DNA of 64,000 nucleotides, from positions 58,069,690-58,133,689 of the forward strand of contig NC_089226.1 in the NCBI RefSeq assembly GCF_963924675.1, given 5' to 3'. Every line of letters begins with the position of its first letter. The stretch's first letter is position 1. The stretch is from Phocoena phocoena (Eukaryota; Chordata; Mammalia; Artiodactyla; Phocoenidae). The notes beneath the pieces are model-generated. The model saw nothing but the letters and a program-made list of their open reading frames with translations, searched no databases and had not been told where the DNA came from. The position numbers and the translations under genes were made by a program. Below, piece after piece: positions 11,901 to 23,900 of the stretch.

Positions 11901-14900
11901 TGCTACTGTATAGTCAGAATAATTGTAATGCATTTATTTTATGGGAGGTTGGTTTTCAAAAAGTATGTAAAGCTAAGGACCAAGTGAAATCTCTTTTTTT
12001 TAGGCTTGCTAAACTCACTGCTGCAGTCTTACTGGCCAAAGATGTTCCTGTGTACCTTTTTTCAAGATATGTTCCTACGCCTTTTGTAGTAAGTGTGTTG
12101 TATCACTGATTGTACAGAAAAGATTGAAAAGATTGCTCTTGAAAAGATTTCTTAAATCAAGCAGGATTTAAATCTTTGTCATGCATGTAGTTCTGTATTA
12201 AGTGATACCAAGGACCTAAAGAAAACCAATTTTGCGCTGAATTTATTTTCATTCAACAAGCATGTGTCGAACCACCTAAGAATCTGATCTATAACAAGAT
12301 GACAAATCCACAGTCATGGCGGGATATTTTAATACTCTTCTTTCAGAAACTGATTTATCAGGCCTGCAAAAATTATTACGGATAGATTTAAACACACAAT
12401 TAGCGTGCTTAATCGTGTGTGTGTGTGTGTGTCTGTGTGTAAACCCTGTATTCAGTGATGGTAGGATACTCATTCTTACCAAATAGGGTCACAAAGGAAA
12501 TCTCACAAATACAAGATAATTGCTTATTAAGCCATAGCCCTGGACCCCAATGCAATAAGATTTAAAATAAAGAAACCCACAAATCCCCATATGTTTGGAA
12601 TTTTAAAAACACATTCGTAAGTAATTTATGGATTAAGGAAGATATAATGAAGATTAGAAACTATAGCCATCCTTGCTTTGCATGGTAGTGCAGGACTGTA
12701 AAGATAACTGTGTAAGCTAAAACCATGCAAAGCAATGTTAGTTATCAATGGGGGAAATTACGATTGTTCTGTGACCTTTAAAATTTTTTTGTCAAAACCT
12801 TAAATATACCTTTTCTCTTGATTAAAAATGTACACAGAAAAGAAAAAAGTAATAAACTAATATTTATTTGCTACTCTGTAATTTAAAACGTTAGAAGTGG
12901 TAAAACACTTTAGTGTTTTATTTCTTTGTAATACAATGTATCAGGACTGTGACCAGTGCTTGCTTCTTGTCATATGACTTAACAATATGAGTAAGCATCT
13001 TCTCTATGCCTTGCTGAATTATCACACTTCTTTCTAAGTCTGGATCAGCTTCCCACATTTTATCTTTTGTACTTTCTTTCTTTCTTTTTTTGGCTGTGCT
13101 GTGCGGCTTGTGGGATCTCAGCTCCCCAACCAGGGATTGAACCCAGGCCCTCGGTAGTGAAAGCGTGGAGTCCTAACCACTGGACCGTCAGGGAATTCCC
13201 TATTGCTTGTACTTTCAGTATCATAAAATGTCTCTGAGAATTCCTTTTTTGACCAGTGTCACTCCCTCTGGGACAGCTTCATCCCTTTCATCACAACCAC
13301 ATCCTTCATTGATATCCATACATTCACCTTCACTAAGCTCACCTGGTTGCACATCTAGAGTCTCTTGAATGACAGCAGTGTCAACATTCCCGGTTATTTC
13401 TTCTATAACTCCATTTATGGTCGATTCAAATGTCACTTCCACTGTTATCACTTTTGTTTCTTTGCTGCACTTTCATCTTTGTTGGCCAGTTCCTTCTTTC
13501 AGTTGTCCATTTTTGCAAAATTGTCACATGGGTATATCACTGGGAGATGAGGCAACACAGCTACATGCTTTGCTGTCTGTGAGAGAGCTGACTAACAGAT
13601 GCACAGTGACCAATCACTGACAGACTTGATGACATGATTGGTTATTAATCATGATGGATCTCTTATATACATAGTTATTTCAGACTGAAGAGCTAGCAGC
13701 CAGGTTTGTACTTGATGCAGTTACTCACAGTGTAGCATGGTAACTAAAATTTGAGCATGTTGTTGGGAGACTGGTATTATTTAACTAAAATATGGTATCA
13801 GAAATTCATGTATACTGGAACTTTGCAAAGCAAGGACTGTCTGTATTTAAAACTGAGCAACAATGAAAACAATAAATAGCAAAAACTATGGGATATAGCT
13901 AAAGCCCTACTTAAGGGGAAATTTATAGTCTTAATGAATATATTAGGAAAAAAATTTTTAGAATAACGAGCTAAGACTTTAACTTAGTATGTTAGAACCA
14001 AAACAGAATAAATCCAAATAAAATAAAAGTAATAAAGATATGAGGAAAAATCAATTAAATAGAAAATAAAGAAAAGAGTGTATCAACAAAAGCAAGAGTT
14101 GGCTCTCTGAAGAGACAATAAAATAGACAAAGCCTTTTGGCAAGGGTGCTGAAGAAAAAAAAGACAAAGAAAGTAAAAGAGTGAATAATAAATACATAGC
14201 TATTAAGAAAATCACAATATTCTGAATAACAGTGCAAATAAATGTGAAACTTAGGAGAATTGGCCAATTTTCTAGAATAACTAATACATCAAAACTGATA
14301 AGAAATAGAAAACCTGAATAGACCTATAACCACTAAAGAAATTGAACTGGTTTTTATTTATCTTCTCAAAATAAAAATGCCAGGTTCACATGATTTTGTG
14401 GACAAGTTTTACCAAATGTTTGACCATTAGATAATGTCTCTATAAACTGTTACTAATGATTTATTGGAAATATACGGAGTGGCTCAAAGAACTGAAGGAA
14501 TTTCTAAACAATTAGCTCTAACGAATGACAGAAACCAGGGAGGGCCCAGAAATGTAGAACATTTATGTAGGAGTCTGCCACTGGGTTACCATTTCCAGCT
14601 GTAACTATGTGTTGGCCTTCCTGTCTTATTGCAGGTAGATTTGCTCTAGCTGCTAGGGAAGTTATTTTTAGCACCCTTTATTACCATGTCTTTGAGTCAA
14701 AAGGCAATCTTCCTTGACTACCTATAGCAGAGACATCTTAGAGAAAGACTCTGACCAGGCTTGGGTTGTGAGCCAATCTCTGAGTTAAATCATCAAGGGA
14801 ATAGGTTACTCTAGTCAGATCAGGGTCACGTGTCCACCCGCCCATGGCCAGGAGGAGAGAAGTTAGATGTGATGGTAGAAGGAATATGGGGAACGTCTTA

Positions 14901-17900
14901 GGCAAATAAATAATATCTGCAAAGAAAAAGGGAAATTCAACCTGGGAATTAACTTTGGGAGAGATGGTAAATTGACCTTTATATGCTATAGAGGCCACAG
15001 AGCATATGTAAATATCTTCAAATTGGAAGGCAAGAGACCTAAGTTCTTCTCTTATATATTCTCCCTTATGATTATATAATGTTGGATAAACAGTATACAG
15101 TGTGTAAAATATGATACATTAGATGATTTCTTAAATTTACTTCCAGGTCTAATATTTTATGATTATATTCCCCTCTCATATCTCCAGAGTCTTGTGGAGT
15201 ATCTGGCATATAATAGGTGTTTGTTAAATATTTGTTAAATGAACAAAATAATTATAGGACTAAGTTAAATGAGACTAGAGGGGGAACAAAACCATTCAGT
15301 CTAACAGTTAGGTGGTTATTGATGACCTAATATTTAGATGGCTTTAGTTATATCCCACCCAAGGAACCTGGAGTTGATTATTGAGGTTTTAGGCTATTTA
15401 TATCTTAATGTCTTTTCCAGTTATTTAATCAAAGTTATTCTTATGTCAAATGTATGAGTAGCTAAGAAACAAATATTTATTGTTATTGTTTTTTCAGCCA
15501 TATGCAGTCCAGGAGCTCAAAGCAGTTGCAGGTGTGATGATTACTGCATCTCACAACCGCAAAGAAGACAATGGATACAAGGTAAACCTTGGACTCCTCA
15601 TCTTTGGTCATTTCATAGTTCTTATTTTATTTAAATAATATGTACTGAATATATTTTCTACAGTGAGGAGCAGGGTTAGACATTGGGAACAGAAAGATAA
15701 AAACATTGAGGCTACCCCTCAAAGAAAGTGTATCCCTAATGGCCCTTATTACGTTTCAATATGTACTATTACAAAAGTCTCTTCAATGGTCTTTTTACTT
15801 CTGATATCTTAACTGCCTTTGATTTCCCCAACCCATCCGAAATCCACCCTCTCTACCATTTCAGAAATAAAGGCATTTTGTACCAAGAACTTAAAGAATA
15901 AATGGGAGTTTGATGGAAGAGAGCCGGAGGAATTGTATCTTGACCTCATTCTCCTCTCCCTCCAACCTTCTGCTGGGACTCCCTATTGGCCACAGGATCT
16001 ATTTGATGTGTCAGGCTTCATGGCAGAAAGCAGGGTGGGGAAGGGTGAAGAGTGGCTCTGGAGGGGCAAACAGAAGATATGGCGCAGTATTGAACCAGTG
16101 TTTGGGGCTCCTAGCTGACGAGTCCATGATCTTATATTCTTTTTTCATCTTGTGTAGGGAGACTCCAGGCACACTAAGCTCTGTTTTACTGGGGAAAAGT
16201 ACTTAATCCTAATCTAAGATTTTGGCCCTGGCCAGCTAAATGGGTAGTGTTACCATTTATAGAGGCAGGGAAGAATCATAATTAATTAATTTTGGACATA
16301 ATTACGTCTGAGGGATTTATGGGTCAAACAGGCAGCAATGACCTGTAGGCAGTTGAATAAGTAGATCTGTTGCTCAGGGGAGAAATCTGCGCTGAAGTTA
16401 CAGATTTGGGGATCACCGTACATATTGTATTAGAGCATATAAGAATATTTGCAAATTCTTTATTTGGATGAGCAGCCCAGAGACAGTGTAGGTTAGCAAA
16501 AGAGGTCAAGAATGGAACCCTAGGGAATATCAACTTCAAGTGAAGGGAGAAAGAAGAGGAGCTGGAGATAGGACAAAGACCGGAAGAGGCTGGTATGATA
16601 AAAATGAAAGAGGTAAGGGAGTTGCAAGGGGGGAGAGGTCAACTGTCAAAGAGAGCTAAGAACCCAGATCTCTCCTCTGAGCAACAGACTCCTGAATCCA
16701 GCTGCCAACTTAATATCTGCTGGGATGCCTAACGGACATCTCAAAATTAGTGTCTCTGAAACAGTGGTCTTGATTCCCCCCAGACCTGCCACATATACAC
16801 CCAAATGTGTTCCTCCCCCAGTCTTACCCATCTCTGTAAATTCACACTACCACCCACCTAAACAAAAACCAAAATTCATTCTTGATTACTCCTGACATTA
16901 ATTTACTAACAGGTTCTACAAATTTTATATATACATCCAAATGTATATGTATGTATAATTTGAGATACATATGTATCTACATATACATCCACATATACGT
17001 AGAATACACTTCTGCCAGTACCTTCTACCTTCACTGTTCTAAACCACTGTTGTCTTTGCCTGAACTACAGCATCTTAGCTGGTCTCTTCCCTGCTTCCAT
17101 TTTTCTCCCTGCAGTCCATTCTTCACCAAGCAGCCAGATGATCTTTTAAAATGTAAACAGGCCATGTTAACTTTCCTGCTAAACCCAAACTGCTTACCTT
17201 GGGGCTTACAGGACTGTCTCCTGCCTGCCTCTTCCACCTTGTTTCATTCATTCTTCTCCTGTGCTCAGTACGTCCCAGTTACACTGTGGCTCCTTTCCAT
17301 TCCTCCAGCTCCTTCAGTATACCAAACCCTTTTCCCACTCTGAGGCTTTTGTTTGTTCCTCTGCTTGGATTTCTCTTCCCCAAATCTTGCAGATTTGCTT
17401 ATTTTCATCCTTCAGGCTCCTGCCCAGATGTTGTTTTCGTGAAGAGACCTTCCCTGGCCACCTTATCTGAAGTGGCTTCCCTCAGTGACCTTCTCTTCAT
17501 CTTATTTCCTTCACAAAACTTATCACTATCTGTAATTACCTGCTTTCTTTACAATGAATTATCTTGTTTGTTTATTGACTTGTTTGTTTGACTGTCCCCA
17601 CCCCATTCCCCAATATAAGCTCATGGGTGGAGGGACGTTGTTTTGATATTTACTGCTATTGAACATCCTTGTCACATAGTAGACCCTCAAAGATTTGTTT
17701 TCTTAAAGTATTCAATATAAGCACAAGGTAAAAAGTATGGAAGTTAAACCAGTGTAAAAAGTTAAACAATAAGGAGTATTTCTCCCACCCTCTTCCCCTA
17801 GTATCCCTTTTCAGAAGCAAATACTGTTTCTGGCTTTGGTTTCCTTCCAGAGAGTCTATGCACGTGTAATCATGACCAATCACGTATTGGTCACTCCTCT

Positions 17901-20900
17901 TTTTTTTTTTCCCATAAATGGCAGGGCACTATATATAGTGTCCTGCACCTTGGTTTTTTCACACAACAGTGTGAAACAGCCTTAGAGATCATTTTCTACA
18001 TCAGTCCATCTATAGATAGATAGGTTTGCCTCATTCATCTTTAAAAACCTATATAGATGAGTTGTAATTTATTTAACCAGTCCTCTGTTGATGAATATTT
18101 CATTTGTTTCTGATCTGCTGCTTAGAAACAGCGCTACAGTGAATGTTATTCTACATACATCTTTGTTCATATGTACAAGTAGACTTACAGAGTCAATATG
18201 GAATAGCAGTTAAGAGAATTATGGGGTGGGGCTTCCCTGATGGCGCAGTGGTTGAGAGTCCGCCTGCCGATGCAGGGGACACGGGTTCGTGCCCCGGTCC
18301 TGGAAGAGCCCCCATGCCATGGAGCGGCTGGGCCTGTGAGCCATGGCCGCTGAGCCTGCGCGTCAGGAGCCTCTGCTCCACAACGGGAGAGGCCACAACA
18401 GTGAGAGGCCCGCGTACCGCAAAAAAAAAAAAAAAAAAGAGAATTATGGGGTGGGTTTGAAACCTATCTCTGCCACTCAGAAGCTTTGTAACCTAAGGCA
18501 AGTTACTTAATTTCTCTGTGCTTTAGTTTCTCCATCTACAAACTGAGAATAATAATAGAACCAGCATCATAGGGTGAGAGTAAGGATTAAGGGAGATAGT
18601 GCATGAAAAATGCTTAGTATTGTGTCTGGCTCCAGTAAATAATAAATGTTACCTATTGTTTTTATTCTTATCTATAGCTGCACTGTCCAAGCTGACAGCC
18701 ACCAGCTACCTATGGCTATCGAACACTTAAAATATGACTAGTCTGAATTGAGATGTGCTGTAAGTGTAAAATACACACCAGATTTCGGACAGTTAATACA
18801 ATAAAAGAATGTAATGTAAATATGACTTGCATTGTGGCTCACATTATATTTCTGTGGCCCTGCTGAGCTATAAAATAAATTTCTAGATGTGAAACTTCTG
18901 AGTCAAAGGGACTATGAAATAAAATTTGTCATTCTCTATTCAAGGTAGTGGTTCTAGTTGATACTCTCACCACCAATATGAAGGTCTTTATCCCCCACGG
19001 TACATTACTGTATTATCAAACTTTTTCATCTTTGCCAATCAGATATGTGGAAATGTTATGTTTAATCTGTACCTGTCTCATGAGTAAGGTTGAGCTTCTT
19101 TTCATGCATTTATATGATATTTGTGTTCCCTTTCCTGAAAAGTCTGTTTAAGGTTTTGCCCATTTTTTTCTTGGGTAGTTGCTCTTTTCCTTGTTGATTT
19201 GTAGGAACTCCAAAGTAGCTCTTGGTCATCTGTTTTTCAGATATTTTCCCCCCATATTATCATTTGCCTTTTGACTTTATTTATGATATTTTTCCATGCA
19301 TGGTATTATGGTATTTTTTTTCCATCTGGAAAAATTATTTTGACATTTTTATTGGTATGATATTTCACTTGTACATTAATTTAGGGAGCTTCAATATTTT
19401 TGTCATATTATTGAGTCTCTTTATTCAAGAACAGAATGTATCTTTCTATTCTTCCAAGACTTCTTTTAGACCCTTCAGTAACATTTTATTTTTACTTTTT
19501 ATTTATTTATTTTTGGCTGTGTTGGGTCTTCGTTTCTGTGCGAGTGCTTCCTCTAGTTGTGGCAAGTGGGAGCCACTCTCCATCGCAGTGCGCTGGCCTC
19601 TCACTATCGCGGCCTCTCTTGTTGCGGAGCACAGGCTCCAGACGCGCAGGCTCAGTAGTTGTGGCTCACGGGCCTAGTCACTCCGCCGCATGTGGGATCT
19701 TCCCAGACCAGGGCTCAAACATGTGTCCCCTGCATTAGCAGGCAGATTCTCAACCACTGCGCCACCAGGGAAGCCCCTTCAGTAACATTTTAAAGATTTT
19801 TTATCTTTTGCATTTCTTTTTAAGTTTATTCCTGGGTATATTTTGTGGCATGGATTTTTCTGTTACTAAATCAGGTAGGGATACTTTGGGCTGCAGGTTC
19901 AGAAAACCCACAAAAGTGGCTTAAGCTGATAGGAATTTATTTTTCTCACGTAACAAAAAATTCAGAAGTATGTGGCTGCTGGCATGGTTCTGTAGCTCAG
20001 CGTTGTCGGGTCTGGCACTTCTGCAGTTTTTTTGGCCTTTTCTTCAAGCATGGCCATTATATGTGTTGCTGTTCCTCTAGGCATCACATTCACATACAAG
20101 ACAGGGAGAAAGGCCAAGATGTTTTTTTCTCATGTTATATAAATTTTCATAAAGAGCTTTCAGGGCCTATGGACAGAATCTTGTTGGTTGCTTGGAATGT
20201 GGGAGCACCCCTTAAGAGCAATTTTTGGTTTTGTTTTTTAAATTTCTGCAGGAAACGCAGGAGTTTCACTGACTGGGAGCAATTTCTGTGTCAATTGAGA
20301 TCTCAGATTTGAAATTTTTTAATCACCCAGAACTTAGGAAGAAACAGACATGCTTCCTCATCATCTTTCAATAATAGTGGGCAGAACTTTTTCTATTCTA
20401 CATTTCCACTAAGAGGGGCATCTCAGTTCCAATTCCCTACCTTCCACATGGGCATTAAAACTCTGGAGACGATATAAAAAAAAAAAAAACTCAGGAGCCA
20501 GATAAACGAACAGTTCCCAAACCCCAGGTGGCCACAGCGTCAGCCCACAGCTTTATCACTCTGGTTTTCCATTCTTTCCTTTTTTCCCACTGCCTGGAGT
20601 TTTCCCTTTCCTTCTTATGAGCCAAGCTGTACATTTTAGATAATACTTTTTCTACTTTATCTAGCATTTTGAGGTGTTTACAGAGTGAGAATTTTTAGGT
20701 CATGTAGTCTACCATATTGCTTGGTACAAAGTTTTGTACATAGCATATATTCAAAAGTATTCTTCTTTCCTTCATTCAGGATGCAGTAGAAGGGATTCCT
20801 GTCAAATACATGGGAGAAGTTGGTATAGATATTCCCTAAGCAGAGTCCCTTCTAACCTTGAGAGCCTGTGAATTATAGAAATACATTTTCTTGCTTTTTT

Positions 20901-23900
20901 GTTAACTGTTCCTACTGTCTTATTGATCAGGCTACTTGACAAACTGACAACTTAATGAAATGTATTTTCATTAAATACTGAAAATACATATACTGAAATG
21001 TGTATGGAATAATTAGCATGTTAACTGTCTTTCCTGGAATAGACTTTATTTAGTGTGACATAAATTCTACTTTAATTTATAGCTGAAAAATAATTTCTTC
21101 TTTATCATATAACAGGACCATTTTATAATGCTAAAATTTCATAGTATCAAGTTTCATGGATACTCCATGGTTTCTTAGATCTTCTTTAGTATATATTTAG
21201 CTATAGATCTAAGATTATGATTGTACATTATGGTATATGCATATTTTAGCATTGTCATAATGATGCCCCAATTATATTTTACTTGTATTGTTATTAAAGT
21301 GTACTTCTAAATGAGAAAATAATACTGGAACATTTTATTGAAAAGTCCCTGTGGAATCATTACTATCAGTATCCTTAGGTATTTATTAAGTTAATCCAGT
21401 GTTGACATTTTCTACTTGATTAATTTGGTATGCTTCTTTTTTTTTTAATACATTTATTTATTTTTGGCTGCATTGGGTCTTTGTTGCCACGCGCGGGCTT
21501 CTCATTGCGGTGGCCTCACTTGTTGTGGAACATGGGCTGTAGGTGTGCAGGCTTCAGTGGTTGTGGCACGCGGACTCAGTAGTTGTGGCTCGCGGGCTCT
21601 AGAGCACAGGCTCAGTAGTTGTTGTGCATGGGCTTAGTTGCTCCGCGGCACGTGGGATCTTCCCGGACCAGGGCTTGAACCCGTGTCCCCTGCATTGGCA
21701 GGCGGATTCTTAACCACTACACCACCAGGGAAGTCCAGGTATGCTTCTTTTTAAAGTCAAATATCTCTACTGTAGCTAAGAAAACATATGGCCAACATTT
21801 CAAGTAATTATAGCTGTGTTTACCTATCATCTAGGTTTATTGGGAAAACGGTGCTCAGATCACATCTCCTCATGATAAAGAAATTCTGAAATGTATAGAA
21901 GAATGTGTGGAACCCTGGAATGGTTCCTGGAATGATAATTTAGTGGATACCAGCCCACTGAAGAGAGATCCTCTGCAGGACATTTGTAGGAGATACATGG
22001 AAGATCTGAAAAAGATCTGTTTTTACAGGTATCCAAGTGGGAATATAGGATAATATTACCTTAGCATAAGATTAACAAATAAAAGAAAGCAATGGGGATA
22101 AAAATGTGTTGACTATTCCTTATATTAAAATTATCGCTAAATACTACTATTCATAATAGTTAAAAAGTAGAAATAACACAAACATTCAAATACTCATTAA
22201 CTGATGAATGGATAAATAAAATGTAGTGTATCCATACCATGAAATATTATTCAGCAGTGAAAAGAAATGAAGTACTGTTGCATACTACAACATGGATAAA
22301 CTTTAAAAATAGGCTAAGTGAAGTAAGCCAGTCACAAAGGACCACATGTTGTGTGGTTACATTGATATGAAATGTCCAGTGTAGGCAAATCTGTAGAGAT
22401 AGAAAAAGAAAGTGTATTTAGCGCTACCTATGGCTGGGAAAAATGGGAGGATTAGGGTGTGGTGGCTATGGGGTATGGAGTTTTTTGGTGGGTAATGAGA
22501 ATGTTCTAAAATTGATTATGGTAATGGTTGAACAACTCTGTGAATATAGTGAAAGCCATTCAATTGTATACTATAGATGGATGAATTTATAGTATATTAA
22601 TTACCTCTCAATAAAGCTGTTAAAAATTATAGCTGAATAGATGTATTCGTTCTATATAAGGTAAGGAAATTTCCTCTAAAATGTGATTTTTCCTTACCTA
22701 TTTCTATATTTCTGTAACTATTCCATAAATAGCTAACACTATTTTTAGAAAATATCATGGCTTGTTGAGTATATTTTCCTTATTCTAGCAAAATAAATTT
22801 TAGCTTTTTCTCTAGATTATTTTAATTATACCACAAGTAGTGAGTTTTATGATACGGACTGAATGATATTTTCCTTTACAGGGAATTAAACTCAAAAACC
22901 ACCTTGAAATTTGTACATACATCTTTTCATGGAGTTGGACATGACTATGTGCAGTTGGCTTTTCAAGTATTTGGTTTTAAGCCTCCAATTCCAGTACCAG
23001 AACAAAAAGATCCTGATCCAGACTTTTCTACTGTTAAATGCCCAAATCCTGAAGAAGGGGAATCTGTGCTGGTATATTTTTTCTATATTTAAATTATTAT
23101 TAGTGTATTAAACTTTATCATATAGCCAGAACTCTTTGACAATTCAAAGATTACTTACAAAAGCAAAAACCACTTTAGTTTACATCTTTTAAATTATATT
23201 AGAGCCATATATTCTGTTTTGTTTGAAATCTCTATGGTGGATATCCCTACTTCTAGGCTTATTTTAAATTTAGCCAAACTAGATTAGCAGATGCAGACTA
23301 TTATATATAGAATGGATAAACAACAAGGTTCTATTGTATAGCACAGGGGACTATATTCAATATCCTGTGATAAACCATAATGGAAAAGAATATGAAAATG
23401 AATGTATATATATGTATAACTGAATCACTTTGCTGTACAGCAGAAATCAATGCAGCATTGTAAATCAACTATACTTCAGTAAAATAAAGTAAAAAAAACA
23501 ATTTAGCCAAACTATGTTCCTTCTAGAATTCATATCACTAACATAGTGCCTACATTTAGGAATATTACATTGAATTTAACATCTTCAATGCAATCCAGCT
23601 TTTTGGATCACCATTTCAGGAACTTTCTTTGAGACTGGCAGAGAAAGAAAATGCCCGGATAGTGCTAGCCACAGATCCTGATGCAGACCGACTGGCAGTG
23701 GCAGAACTTCAGGAGAAGTAAGTAGAACGTCTTATTTGATTAAAAGCTTAAACTTTGAAAAATAGTTTTTGATTTTAAGTCTTATAGGCTCATTGGAAAT
23801 AATAAAAAAAAAAATAAGACAACAAATCTCCCGTAAGCGTACTATCCAGAGATAACCACCTAGGTTGATATTCTGACATTTCCTTCCTATGTTTTCTCTA

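Larger units (their letters stand above)
12663..13842 (-). mobile_element. Tigger-type (pogo/mariner superfamily) DNA transposon relic
   Basis: The ends carry inverted repeats: 'tccttgctttgca' at the left and its complement 'gcaaagcaagga' at the right, next to TA dinucleotides as expected for TA-target elements. On the minus strand, 13451 to about 12920 translates (with one frameshift) into a C-terminal part like Tigger transposases, with AKDKM-like [14 protein letters not shown] and QQGIEKML motifs. The coding part is short and disrupted by a SINE, so it is inactive. Confidence 0.72.
12270..14560 (+). mobile_element. Old L1 (L1M-type) ORF2 relic, split by a Tigger transposon
   Basis: On the + strand 12280-12662 resembles the L1 endonuclease region ('gacaaatccacagtcat', 'ccccaatgcaat'). 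13850-14560 resembles the region leading to the reverse transcriptase ('aactatgggatatagctaaa', 'cctgaatagacctataacc'). The order is right for one ORF2 interrupted by the Tigger element at about 12663-13842. It is heavily mutated with no usable reading frame. Confidence 0.75.
17700..19230 (-). repeat. L1M-type 3' end relic, interrupted by MIR, hAT and SINE insertions
   Basis: 17700-18185 and 18880-19230 look like two parts of one antisense old L1 end ('aaccagtcctctgttgatga', then 'gaaacttctgagtcaaaggg'). The gap is filled by MIR, a hAT-like MITE and one CHR SINE. The assignment is by pattern memory. Confidence 0.55.
15582..21834 (+). other. PGM2L1 intron 5
   Basis: This 6.25-kb intron is largely repeats: L2 (16650-17690), an L1ME-type relic, MIR and hAT pieces, and three CHR SINEs. 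Unrecognised stretches are about 15582-16640, 19235-19480 and 20350-21420. Confidence 0.85.

Noticed and set aside
13221..13451. Acidic 76-residue minus frame considered as a host gene
   Set aside because: It lies within Tigger inverted ends and continues, after a frameshift, into a Tigger-like transposase tail.
16882..17591. Open frames of 153 and 130 codons
   Set aside because: They lie in an L2 3' region and have no protein resemblance.
19845..20312. 155-codon open frame in PGM2L1 intron 5
   Set aside because: There is no recognisable domain, it overlaps an old interspersed repeat, and it has no splice or promoter context.
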